Positions 26,991 through 34,598 of a DNA stretch of 48,608 nucleotides are shown here, piece after piece. A program made the translations under genes and the position numbers. This DNA is from Pseudomonadota bacterium (GTDB lineage: Bacteria > Pseudomonadota > Gammaproteobacteria > Burkholderiales > Burkholderiaceae). Positions within the stretch are counted from its first letter, which is position 1. Each line of letters opens with the position of its first letter. Below the pieces are notes generated by a model, which saw nothing but the letters and a program-made list of their open reading frames with translations, was not told the DNA's origin and did no database searches. The DNA is taken from the NCBI GenBank assembly GCA_963205525.1, contig CAUJJP010000059.1:1-48608 (forward strand), in the 5' to 3' direction.

Positions 26991-27063
26991 GACCGCCACC
27001 CCCCCTGTAGGTACTTTCCCGGGGGTTCGTGTGCGGGTGATTCGAGCCCGCTCAGGCGCTTGT
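26991..27063. repeat. ~70-bp direct repeat, copy A (right end of the island)
   Basis: It contains CCCCCC-x-GTAGGTACT, then GCGGGTGATTCG (27033-27044) and GCGCT with TGTG shortly after. The other copy lies at 27216-27290, about 225 bases downstream, in the same orientation. Confidence 0.7.
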
Positions 27064-27215
27064 GCACGACGGCTGGACTTGGAGAACACTGTCGGCCGCG
27101 CGGCCGGCTCCGGCTGGGCTGGGAGCCCGGCATCCTGAGCGGCGACGGGCTGACGCTCAAGGGCATGCACTGGCACACCCTCGAGTGGCGGCAAGCGCAT
27201 GCCAGCGCGACGCAG

Positions 27216-27290
27216 GCGCGGCGACCCCCCGGTAGGTACTCCCACGGCGGGAGCGTCGCGGGTGATTCGGCCCCGGCGCACGCGCTAGTG
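27216..27290. repeat. ~70-bp direct repeat, copy B (right end of the island)
   Basis: Same order of blocks as copy A: CCCCCC-GGTAGGTACT, GCGGGTGATTCG (27258-27269) and GCGCTAGTG. The shared blocks are separated by diverged bases. The stretch 26929-27547 has no gene I trust: between the copies a short frame reads LTLKGMHWHTLEWRQAHASA, which may be a decayed gene end. Confidence 0.7.
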
Positions 27291-27403
27291 GCTCCAGGGC
27301 GGAATTGCTTGACAGGACCGAGGTGGGCTTGACCAACAACGAGGTGGGGCCTGGTCCGCAGCGCGGCAGGATGCCGAGCGATGGGTAGGGTACCCGAGCC
27401 GAA

Positions 27404-27425
27404 ACCCGGGCACAAACCCGGGCAC
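27404..27425 (+). repeat. Right pair of ACCCGGGCAC boxes
   Basis: ACCCGGGCAC at 27404-27413 and 27416-27425, the same orientation and 12-bp spacing as the left pair at 20626-20647. In the circular form both pairs would flank the core site. Confidence 0.6.
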
Positions 27426-27443
27426 AAAACAGGGTGCACCGTC

Positions 27444-27472
27444 GAAAACAGCCTGTTTTCTGCGGGTTTTTT
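27444..27472 (+). terminator. Hairpin with downstream T run near attR
   Basis: GAAAACAG (27444-27451) pairs with CTGTTTTC (27453-27460), followed by TGCGGGTTTTTTG. It could end rightward transcription from the island, though the loop is a single base, so folding may be weaker than it looks. Confidence 0.4.
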
Positions 27473-27488
27473 GAATGAGTTCGACCCG

Positions 27489-27502
27489 GGTTCCAGGCAC
27501 CA
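27489..27502 (+). other. attR core
   Basis: GGTTCCAGGCACCA, an exact copy of the tRNA-Leu(UAA) 3' end at 20501-20514. The preceding bases (GTTCGACCCG) match the T arm apart from two changes. A GC hairpin without T run (27506-27534) lies just outside, before the convergent metY end. Confidence 0.9.
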
Positions 27503-27547
27503 GCTGGCGCGGCGTGAGCGGATGCCGCCGCGCCGTGGCGCAAGGTT

Positions 27548-28819
27548 TCAGACCGTTGCCAGGGCCTGATCCAGGTCTGCCAGCAGGTCGTCGATGTGCT
27601 CGATGCCGATCGACAGCCGCACCGTGTCCACCGTCACCCCGGCCTTGGCCATTTCGTCGGGCGAGAGCTGGCGGTGCGTGGTCGATGCCGGGTGGCAGGC
27701 GAGGGACTTGGCGTCGCCGATGTTGACCAGCCGCGTCACCAGCTTGAGCGCGTCCTGGAAGCGGGCGCCGCCTTCCAGCCCGCCTTCCACCCCGAAGGTC
27801 AGGATACCCGAGGCGCGCCCGCCCATGTAGCGCTGCACCAGGGCGTGGTCGGCGTGCGTGGGCAGGCCGGCGTAGTTGACCCACTTCACCTTCGGGTGCT
27901 TCTGCAGGTGCTGCGCCACCGCCAGCGTGTTGGCGCAGATGCGGTCCATGCGCAGCGCCACCGTCTCTATGCCCTGCAGGATGAGGAAGGCGTTGAAGGG
28001 GCTGAGCGCGGCGCCCATGTTGCGCAGCGGCACCACGCGCGCGCGGCCGATGTAGGCCGCCGCGCCCAGGGCCTCGGTGTAGACCACGCCGTGGTAGCTC
28101 ACGTCGGGCTCGTTCAGGCGCTTGAAGCGCTGCTTGTGCTGGGCCCAGGGGAACTTGCCGGAGTCGACGATGACGCCGCCTATCGAGTTGCCATGGCCGC
28201 CCAGGTACTTGGTCAGCGCATGCACCACGATGTCCGCGCCGTGCTCGATGGGGCGGCACAGGTAGGGGCTGGGCACCGTGTTGTCGACGATCAGCGGCAC
28301 GCCGTGCGCGTGCGCGATGTCGGCCAGCGCCTTGAAGTCGGTCACGTTGCCCAGCGGGTTGCCGATCGACTCGCAGTAGATCGCCTTCGTGCGTTCGTCG
28401 ATCAGCGCCGCGAAGCTCTCGGGCTTGCTCGCGTCGGCGAAGCGGGTCTGGATGCCGAGCTGCGGCAGGGTGTGGGCGAACAGGTTGTAGGTGCCGCCGT
28501 AGAGCTGGGTCGAGGAGACGATGTTGTCGCCCGCCTCGGCGATGGTCTGCACGGCGTAGGTGATGGCAGCCATGCCGGAGGCCACCGCCAGCGCGCCCAC
28601 CCCGCCTTCGAGCGCCGCCATGCGTGCTTCGAGCACGCCGGTGGTCGGGTTCATGATGCGGGTGTAGATGTTGCCGGCCACCTTGAGGTCGAACAGGTCG
28701 GCGCCGTGACGCGTGTCGTCGAAGGCGTAGGAGGTGGTCTGGTAGATCGGCACCGCGGCCGACTTGGTGCTCGGGTCGGGGCTGTAGCCGGCGTGCACGG
28801 CCAGGGTTTCGAACTTCAT
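27548..28819 (-). CDS. metY: O-acetylhomoserine sulfhydrylase (aminocarboxypropyltransferase)
   Basis: PLP enzyme making homocysteine (or methionine) from O-acetylhomoserine and sulfide or thiols, cytoplasmic. Landmarks: NIYTRIMNPTTGVLEARMAALEGG (key run YTRIMNPTTGVLEARMAAL), GGTYNLFAHTLP, IVDNTVPSPYLCRP and the PLP lysine in VVHALTKYLGGHGN. 423 residues, which is the length of the MetY subgroup rather than shorter MetB/MetC/MetZ enzymes. ATG 28819 has AAGGAG at good spacing; upstream in-frame codons run into a 14-bp repeat array. It ends 45 bp from attR and is convergent with the island. Confidence 0.92.
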   Translation of the reverse strand: MKFETLAVHAGYSPDPSTKSAAVPIYQTTSYAFDDTRHGADLFDLKVAGNIYTRIMNPTTGVLEARMAALEGGVGALAVASGMAAITYAVQTIAEAGDNIVSSTQLYGGTYNLFAHTLPQLGIQTRFADASKPESFAALIDERTKAIYCESIGNPLGNVTDFKALADIAHAHGVPLIVDNTVPSPYLCRPIEHGADIVVHALTKYLGGHGNSIGGVIVDSGKFPWAQHKQRFKRLNEPDVSYHGVVYTEALGAAAYIGRARVVPLRNMGAALSPFNAFLILQGIETVALRMDRICANTLAVAQHLQKHPKVKWVNYAGLPTHADHALVQRYMGGRASGILTFGVEGGLEGGARFQDALKLVTRLVNIGDAKSLACHPASTTHRQLSPDEMAKAGVTVDTVRLSIGIEHIDDLLADLDQALATV

Positions 28820-28872
28820 CCGGGGCTCTCCTTGGGTGGGGTGTGAAAGCGTCGAGTGTAGGCAGCGCCGGC

Positions 28873-28928
28873 TCGGCGTCAGGCACTCGGCATCAGGCAC
28901 TCGGCATCAGGCACTCGGCGTCAGGCAA
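28873..28928. repeat. Four tandem 14-bp repeats upstream of metY
   Basis: The unit is TCGGC(A/G)TCAGGCAC, four copies, the last ending in A instead of C. They start 54 bp upstream of the metY start codon, so copy number could alter promoter spacing. The rest of 28820-29089 has nothing else I can support. Confidence 0.8.
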
Positions 28929-29089
28929 GGCGGCGCCCCTTCGTGAGCCGCGTCCGGCCTGCAGCTGGACGGACCGTTCGCCTGTTCGGCCCCTGAACCG
29001 CAAGCCAGCGCCGTCGCGGCCCCCCAATTCCGTCGCTCGCGCGGCGACTTGTGCAGCCAGAATGCGCGGCGATGATCGGCTGGCCACGT

Positions 29090-29779
29090 ATGTCTGCGCA
29101 CAAGTCCGGCGGCGCGCTCCTGGCTGCGCTTGCGCTCGCCGGGGCGGCGCAGGCGGGCCCCTTCGGTTTCGTCGACGGCGCCGGGGTGGCGCACCTGGCG
29201 CCGGTGGCGCTGGATGCACGCTACCGGCCGCTGCTGGGGGCGGCGGCGGCCGACGTGCCCGGCAAGGCCGACCGCACCGCGCGCGTGCTCACCTGGCTGG
29301 AGATCGCGCCCGAGGCGCGCGCGCTACGGCCCTGGCTGCGCGAGGCGGCGACGCAGCATGGTGTCGATCCGCTGCTGCTGAAGGCCTTGATTGCGGTGGA
29401 GTCGGGGTTCGACGCGCAGGCGGTGTCGGCGCGCGGCGCGCTCGGGCTGATGCAGATCATGCCGGTCAGCGGCGACCGCTACGCCACGGCGGCCGAGCGC
29501 CGCACCCCGGCCGAGCAGCGGCTGCGCGACGCGCGCACCAACATCCATACCGGCGCGCGCATGCTGGCCGACCTGCAGCGGCGCTTCGGCCGCATCGACC
29601 TCGCGCTGGCGGCCTGGAACGCGGGCGAGGGCCGGGTGCGCCGCGCCGGCCTGCGCCTGCCGCCGATCAAGGAGACCGAGGCCCACGTGCAGATGGTGCT
29701 GGAGCTGTACTGGGCGCTGCTGCAGGACGCGCAGATGCGCCAGGCGCGCAGCCTGCGCCTGCAGCCGGCACCGGGCTGA
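29090..29779 (+). CDS. Lytic transglycosylase, SLT domain
   Basis: Periplasmic murein lyase that cleaves MurNAc-GlcNAc bonds. A signal peptide (SGGALLAALALAGAAQAG) precedes a short N-terminal region. The SLT domain has the catalytic Glu in IAVESGFDAQAVSARGALGLMQIMP (key run AVESGFDAQAVSARGALGLM), then TNIHTGARMLADL and LAAWNAGEGRVRRAG, where AYNAG is usual. 229 residues from ATG 29090; starts at 29072 or 29051 are possible and none has a good Shine-Dalgarno. Stands alone between metY and the lol operon. Confidence 0.85.
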   Translation: MSAHKSGGALLAALALAGAAQAGPFGFVDGAGVAHLAPVALDARYRPLLGAAAADVPGKADRTARVLTWLEIAPEARALRPWLREAATQHGVDPLLLKALIAVESGFDAQAVSARGALGLMQIMPVSGDRYATAAERRTPAEQRLRDARTNIHTGARMLADLQRRFGRIDLALAAWNAGEGRVRRAGLRLPPIKETEAHVQMVLELYWALLQDAQMRQARSLRLQPAPG

Positions 29780-29809
29780 GCGGCGGCCGGCCAGCGGGTC
29801 GGGCGCAGG

Positions 29810-30766
29810 TCAGCGGCCGCGCTCGGCGGGCGCAGTGGGTGCGGTGGGCAAGGTGGGCGCTGTGTGCGTCGGCGCGCGGCGCAGGTTCAGCCAGGCGCTG
29901 GCGGCGCCGGCGAGCGCGATGATGGCCATGCCCAGCCAGCCGTAGCCGTCCGGCAGGTGGCCGAAGACCAGCCAGCCGACGAGGGTGGCAGAGGCGATCT
30001 GGGTGTAGACGAAAGGCATCAGGGTGGAGGCCGGTGCCATGCCCAGGGCCAGGATCAGCATCAGGTGGCCGGTGGTGCCGGCGAGGCCGGCGACGATCAG
30101 CACCGCCCAGCTCAGGGCGTCGGCGCCGGCCAGGGCGGCGGCCACGTCGACCCCGCTGGCCCACAGCACCGGCAGCACGACCGCGGTGCCGACGGCGCCG
30201 GTCCAGAAGTGGGTGACCAGCGGGTCGTCGTGGCCGGACAGGCGGCTCGTCAGGACCTGGAACGAGGCGTAGGTGCAGGCGCAGCCGAGCGGGAACAGCA
30301 CCTCCCAGCCGAAGATGCCGGCGCCTGGGCGTATCACCACCAGGGCACCGGTGAAGGCCAGTCCCACCAGCACCCAGCGCGGGGCGGAGACGCGCTCCTT
30401 CAGCAGCCAGGCCGCGAGCAGCGTCACCAGCACCGGCGTCAGCATGTTGATCGCGGTGAATTCGGCGACCTGCATGTGCTGCACGCCGTAGAAGCTCAGC
30501 GCGCTGGTGGCCAGCAGCAGGCTGCCGCGCAGGACCTGGAAGCCCCAGCGCTGCGGGCGCAGGCTGCGTCTGGGGTCCAGCAGCAGCCAGACCGCCATCA
30601 CCAGGGCCTGGGTGGCGTAGCGCCAGCTCAGCACCAGCAGCACCGGCATCATGGCCCCGAGCCAGCGCACCGCGTTGTCCAGCACCGCGAAGGCCAGACC
30701 CATGAGGCTGATCAGCGCCACCCCGAGCAGCGGGTGGGCGCGGCGCACTGCGGCGGGCTCAGCCAT
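29810..30766 (-). CDS. EamA/DMT-superfamily transporter
   Basis: Inner-membrane permease of 318 residues with about ten hydrophobic segments in two EamA repeats (first LISLMGLAFAVLDNAVRWLG, second from VLFPLGCACTYASFQVL). The substrate is unknown; relatives export amino acids, purines or similar metabolites. The C-terminal tail is low complexity (HTAPTLPTAPTAPA). It starts inside the end of the PHP gene (8-bp overlap) and is the last gene of the minus-strand operon. Confidence 0.87.
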   Translation of the reverse strand: MAEPAAVRRAHPLLGVALISLMGLAFAVLDNAVRWLGAMMPVLLVLSWRYATQALVMAVWLLLDPRRSLRPQRWGFQVLRGSLLLATSALSFYGVQHMQVAEFTAINMLTPVLVTLLAAWLLKERVSAPRWVLVGLAFTGALVVIRPGAGIFGWEVLFPLGCACTYASFQVLTSRLSGHDDPLVTHFWTGAVGTAVVLPVLWASGVDVAAALAGADALSWAVLIVAGLAGTTGHLMLILALGMAPASTLMPFVYTQIASATLVGWLVFGHLPDGYGWLGMAIIALAGAASAWLNLRRAPTHTAPTLPTAPTAPAERGR

Positions 30767-31628
30767 GCTGGATCCGGCCCTGCAGCGCCAGCCACACCGG
30801 CTGCAGCCGCCCCGGCAGGTCGGGCAGGGCGCCGAGGTCGGTGCGGCTGTCGCTGGGGTCGTGGAAGTCGCTGCCGCGCGAGGCCAGGAGCTCGAACTCC
30901 TGCGCCAGCTTGCCGTAGGCGACGCGCTCGGCCTCGTTGTGGGCGCCGACCATGACCTCGACCGCGCGCCCGCCCAGGCGCTGGAAGCTGTCGAAGAGGG
31001 CCCACTCCTCGGTCGCTGTGAAGCCGTAGCGCCCGGGGTGCGCCAGCACCGCCAGGCCGCCGGCCGCGCCTATCCAGCGCAGCGCCTCGGCGAGCGTGGC
31101 CCAGCGGTGCGGCACGTGGCCGGGCTTGCCCTCGACCAGGTAGTGGCGGAAGGCGGCGTGGCTGTCGGCGACCACGCCGCGCTCGACCAGCCAGCGTGCG
31201 AAATGCGTGCGCGCGATCAGCGCCGGGTCACCGGCGTGCGCGAGCGCGCCCTCGTAGGCGCCCTGCAGGCCCACGCGCGCCAGGTCGTCGGCGATGCGGC
31301 GCGCGCGCTCGCCGCGTCCGTGGCGGATCTGCGCCAGGCCGGCGCCGAGGTCGGGGTCGTCGGCGTCCACGCCCAGGCCCAGCACGTGCACCGAGCGCCC
31401 GGCAAAGCTGGCCGAGACCTCGACCCCGCTCAGATAGGCCAGACCCAGGTCGAGTGCTGCGCTGCGCGCCTCGGCCTGGCCGGCCAGGGTGTCGTGGTCG
31501 GTCAGCGCCCACAGTTCGACCCCGGCGGCGTGCGCGCGCGTGGCCAGTGCGGCGGGCTCCAGGGTGCCGTCGGAGCGCGTCGAATGCGAGTGCAGGTCGG
31601 CGTTGCTGAGGTGGTGCAGGGCGGCCAC
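30759..31628 (-). CDS. PHP-domain 3',5'-nucleotidase/RNase AM-type protein
   Basis: Metal-dependent phosphoesterase of the TrpH/YciV family; characterised members hydrolyse 3',5'-bisphosphonucleotides and trim RNA 5' ends. Metal ligands appear in NADLHSHSTRSDG, ALTDHDTL, SGVEVSA, LAHPGRYG and GSDFHDP. 289 residues, normal. It begins with GTG 31628, eight bases after the lolD stop; no upstream ATG is possible without entering lolD. Operon: lolC/E-lolD-this gene-transporter. Confidence 0.87.
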   Translation of the reverse strand: MAALHHLSNADLHSHSTRSDGTLEPAALATRAHAAGVELWALTDHDTLAGQAEARSAALDLGLAYLSGVEVSASFAGRSVHVLGLGVDADDPDLGAGLAQIRHGRGERARRIADDLARVGLQGAYEGALAHAGDPALIARTHFARWLVERGVVADSHAAFRHYLVEGKPGHVPHRWATLAEALRWIGAAGGLAVLAHPGRYGFTATEEWALFDSFQRLGGRAVEVMVGAHNEAERVAYGKLAQEFELLASRGSDFHDPSDSRTDLGALPDLPGRLQPVWLALQGRIQHG

Positions 31629-31636
31629 GGCAGCGC

Positions 31637-32341
31637 CTACAGCTGCAGCCGGCGCTCGCAGCGCGCGGCCAGGCTCTCGTCGTGGGTGACGACGACGAAG
31701 GCGGTGCCGCGCTCGCGCGCGAGCGCCAGCATGAGCTCGAACACGGACTGCGCGGTGGCGCGGTCGAGGTTGCCGGTGGGCTCGTCGGCCAGCACGCAGG
31801 CCGGCTCGGTGACCAGGGCGCGCGCGATCGCCACCCGCTGGCGCTCGCCGCCGGACAGCTGCGCCGGGTGGTGTGCCTCGCGTGCGGCCAGCCCCACCTG
31901 GGCCAGGGCGGCGCGTGCCGCGGCACGTGCCGCGGCCAGCGGCTGGCGCCGGATGCGCAGCGGCATCGCCACGTTGTCCAGCGCGCTGAACTCGGGCAGC
32001 AGGTGGTGGAACTGGTAGACGAAGCCCAGGTGCTGGTTGCGCCAGGCGCCCTGTGCGGCCGCCGAGAGCTGGGCGAAGTCGCGACCCAGCAGCGTCACGC
32101 GCCCGGCGCTGGGCGGCTCCAGCCCGCCCAGCAGGTGCAGCAGGGTGCTCTTGCCCGAGCCCGAGGCGCCCACCACCGCCAGCGTCTGGCCGCGGCCGAC
32201 TTCCAGGTCCACGCCGTGCAGCACGCTCACGTCCAGCGCGCCCTCGGTGAAGCGCTTGTGCAGGCCCTGGGCCTGCAGCACCGGCTGCGTGGCGGCCGCA
32301 CCGGCTGCGCCAGCCGCACCGAGGGCACTCGCCTCAGTCAT
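31637..32341 (-). CDS. lolD: Lipoprotein-releasing ABC transporter ATPase LolD
   Basis: ATPase of the complex that extracts outer-membrane lipoproteins from the inner membrane. Walker [10 protein letters not shown]-loop in [18 protein letters not shown], signature LSGGERQR, Walker [10 protein letters not shown] and the H-loop VVVTHDES are all present. 234 residues. The N-terminus has an extra Ala/Gly stretch. The start overlaps the lolC/E stop by eight bases. The [14 protein letters not shown] segment is diagnostic of LolD over other ABC exporters. Confidence 0.94.
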   Translation of the reverse strand: MTEASALGAAGAAGAAATQPVLQAQGLHKRFTEGALDVSVLHGVDLEVGRGQTLAVVGASGSGKSTLLHLLGGLEPPSAGRVTLLGRDFAQLSAAAQGAWRNQHLGFVYQFHHLLPEFSALDNVAMPLRIRRQPLAAARAAARAALAQVGLAAREAHHPAQLSGGERQRVAIARALVTEPACVLADEPTGNLDRATAQSVFELMLALARERGTAFVVVTHDESLAARCERRLQL

Positions 32342-33587
32342 GGCGCAAGGCCTCGGCCGGGTTGACGCGGCTGGCGCGCCAGCTCGGGTACAGGGTGGCC
32401 ACGAAGGCCAGCGCGAGCGCGATCAGCGTCACCGGAACGATGTCGCTGGCCAGCGGCTGGCTGGGCATGCGGCTGATCAGGTAGATGCTGCTGGGCAGGA
32501 AGGCGACGCCGAGCGCGCGCTCGATGGCGGGCACGATGACGTCGATGTTCAGCGCCACCGCGAGCCCGAGCGCGAGGCCGGACAGGGTGCCGATGACGCC
32601 GCTGGCCGCGCCCTGGACGACGAAGATGCCCATGATCGAGCGCGGGCTTGCGCCCAGGGTGCGCAGGATGGCGATGTCGGCCTGCTTGTCGGTCACCGTC
32701 ATCACCAGGGTCGAGACGAGGTTGAACGCCGCCACCGCGACGATCAGGGTCAGGATGATGAACATCATGCGTTTCTCGATCTGCACCGCCTCGAACCACT
32801 GGCGGTTGCTGCGCGTCCAGTCGCGCACCAACAGCCCCGCGGGCAGGGTGGCGGCGAGCTCGGCCGCCACCGCCGGTGCCTGCTGCACGTCGGCCAGGCG
32901 CAGCTGCACGCCGGTGGCGCCGCCGCTGCGGAAGAAGCGCGCCGCGTCGTCCAGGTGCACCAGCGCGAGCGTGCTGTCGTACTCGTAGTGGCCGGAATCG
33001 AAGCTGCCGGCAACGGTGAAGGTCTTCAGCCGCGGCGCCATGCCGGCGGGTGTGACCGTGCCGCCGGGGCCGTACAGGGTCACCGCGTCACCGGCCTGCA
33101 CGCCGAGCTGGCGCGCCAGCTCGCTGCCGAGCACGATGCGCCAGCTGCCGGGCTGCAGCTGCGCCAGCAGCTCGCTGCGCTGCGCCGCCAGCGGGGTGAC
33201 GGCGGCTTCCTCGGCGGGGACGATGCCGCGCACCAGGGCGCCGCGGATGATGTCGCCGCGCGACAGCAGGCCCTGGGCCGCGACATAGGGGGCGGCGGCG
33301 CGCACCTGTGGCAGCCGGCGCGCCAGCGCCGCGGTGGCCTGCCAGTCTGCCAGCGCCTGGCCCTGGGCGTCGAACACCTCGACGTGCGCGATCACGCTGA
33401 GCATGCGGTCGCGCACCTCCTTCTGGAAGCCGTTCATCACCGACAGCACGATGATCAGCGCCGCCACCCCGAGCGCGATGCCCAGCATGGACACGCCGGA
33501 GATGAAGGAGATGAAGCCGTTGCGCCGCCCGGCCCGGCCGCTGCGCACGTAGCGCCACCCGACCTGCCATTCGTAGGGCGAATTCAT
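32334..33587 (-). CDS. Lipoprotein-releasing ABC transporter permease LolC/E
   Basis: Inner-membrane permease partner of LolD, 417 residues. It has one N-terminal helix ([20 protein letters not shown]), a large periplasmic domain (about residues 50-265) and three C-terminal helices ([18 protein letters not shown]; a Gly-rich helix [35 protein letters not shown]). The motif [13 protein letters not shown] and the end [12 protein letters not shown] are typical. ATG 33587 gives the normal family length; the longer frame beyond it is a shadow. Only one permease gene is present, so it may work as a homodimer (LolF-like) rather than LolC plus LolE. Confidence 0.92.
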   Translation of the reverse strand: MNSPYEWQVGWRYVRSGRAGRRNGFISFISGVSMLGIALGVAALIIVLSVMNGFQKEVRDRMLSVIAHVEVFDAQGQALADWQATAALARRLPQVRAAAPYVAAQGLLSRGDIIRGALVRGIVPAEEAAVTPLAAQRSELLAQLQPGSWRIVLGSELARQLGVQAGDAVTLYGPGGTVTPAGMAPRLKTFTVAGSFDSGHYEYDSTLALVHLDDAARFFRSGGATGVQLRLADVQQAPAVAAELAATLPAGLLVRDWTRSNRQWFEAVQIEKRMMFIILTLIVAVAAFNLVSTLVMTVTDKQADIAILRTLGASPRSIMGIFVVQGAASGVIGTLSGLALGLAVALNIDVIVPAIERALGVAFLPSSIYLISRMPSQPLASDIVPVTLIALALAFVATLYPSWRASRVNPAEALRHD

Positions 33588-33662
33588 TGCCCGCGATGTT
33601 AGCCGCGCTCCCGTGCCAGGCCGCGGCATCGGGATAATCGCCGCGTCCTTGCCCATGCCCCC

Positions 33663-34598
33663 ATGCACCTGCTGATCCCGTTTGCCGCGCCCGGGTCCGA
33701 CGCCGGCCGCCAGGCCTTGAGCGCGCTCGCGCTGCCCCAGCTGTCGGCCCTGCTGGCGAGCGCCGACGCGCCGCAGATCGACGTCGGCGACGAGACCAGC
33801 CTGAGCCCGCCGCACGAGCGCGCGCTGGCGCGCGAACTGGGACTGGCGGGCGCCGACGGCCTGCTGCCCTGGGCCGCCTGGCAGGCTGCGCGCGAAGGCC
33901 AGTCCGACGCCTCGCCGGCCGACCTCGCCTGGGGCCAGCTGACCCCCGTGCACTGCCACCTCGGCACCGATCAGGTCAGCCTGCTCGATCCCGAGGAGCT
34001 GGCGCTGGACGAGGCCGGCTCGCGCGCCCTGCTGGCGGCGCTGCACGATCTGTTCGAGAGCGAGGGCTTCGTCCTCGTCTACGGCGCGCCCACGCGCTGG
34101 TACCTGGCGCACGAATCGCTGGCTGAGCTGGCCACCGCGTCGCCCGACCGTGTGATCGGCCGCAACGTCGACCCCTGGCTGCCGGCCGGGCGCGATGCGC
34201 GGCTGTGGCGGCGGCTGCAGAACGAGGTCCAGATGCGCCTGCACCAGCATCCGCTGAACGAGGCGCGCGAGGCGCGCGGCCTGCTGCCGGTGAACAACCT
34301 GTGGCTCAGCGGCTGCGGTGTGCTGCCGGCGCTGTCCCGCCTGGAGCCACCCGCCGAGCTGGTGGTCGACGAGCGGCTGCGCCGGCCGGCGCTGGCCGAG
34401 GACTGGGCGGCCTGGATCCAGGCCTGGAGCGCGCTCGACACCGAGCGGCTGGCGCTGCTGCGCGGCCGCGCGGCCAGGCTCACCCTGTGCGGCGAGCGCA
34501 GCGCCGCGAGCTGGCAGCTGCGCCCGCCCGGCCTGTGGCAGGCGCTGCGCGCGCGCTGGCGCCGCAGCGACCCGCGCACGCTGCTGGAGAGCCTGTGA
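33663..34598 (+). CDS. RpfE-like regulatory/phosphoglycerate-mutase-like protein
   Basis: 311 residues beginning MHLLIPFAAPGSDAGRQAL. Conserved-looking stretches are LTPVHCHLGTDQVSLLDPEEL, YLAHESLAELATASPDRVIGRNVDPWLP (key run SPDRVIGRNVDPWLP), RLWRRLQNEVQMRLHQHP and GLLPVNNLWLSGCGVLP. It matches the RpfE-type family, often loosely labelled phosphoglycerate mutase, which habitually precedes recJ in beta- and some gammaproteobacteria. The biochemical role is not known to me. Its TGA overlaps the recJ ATG by one base. Confidence 0.7.
   Translation: MHLLIPFAAPGSDAGRQALSALALPQLSALLASADAPQIDVGDETSLSPPHERALARELGLAGADGLLPWAAWQAAREGQSDASPADLAWGQLTPVHCHLGTDQVSLLDPEELALDEAGSRALLAALHDLFESEGFVLVYGAPTRWYLAHESLAELATASPDRVIGRNVDPWLPAGRDARLWRRLQNEVQMRLHQHPLNEAREARGLLPVNNLWLSGCGVLPALSRLEPPAELVVDERLRRPALAEDWAAWIQAWSALDTERLALLRGRAARLTLCGERSAASWQLRPPGLWQALRARWRRSDPRTLLESL

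Larger units (their letters stand above)
20501..27502. mobile_element. Integrated ~7.0-kb island in tRNA-Leu(UAA), phage-satellite type
   Basis: Bounded by a 14-bp exact repeat of the tRNA 3' end (GGTTCCAGGCACCA). It carries, all on the plus strand, a tyrosine recombinase, a 70-aa protein, a small ORF, an AlpA-like regulator, a Toprim primase, a DUF3987 helicase-like protein, a Cys/His-rich small protein and two overlapping small genes. A repeat-rich non-coding end of about 560 bp follows. I recognise no capsid, tail, terminase, conjugation or resistance gene. The layout (integrase next to the tRNA, AlpA, replication genes) is typical of satellites such as the P4 and PICI groups, but no named family can be assigned. 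Confidence 0.85.

Noticed and set aside
27381..27569. 62-aa frame across attR
   Set aside because: It spans the attachment site and the 3' end of metY, which is a recombinant junction rather than a gene.
28873..28928. Tandem repeats considered as a CRISPR array
   Set aside because: Units are 14 bp and directly adjacent with no unique spacers, and no cas gene is nearby.
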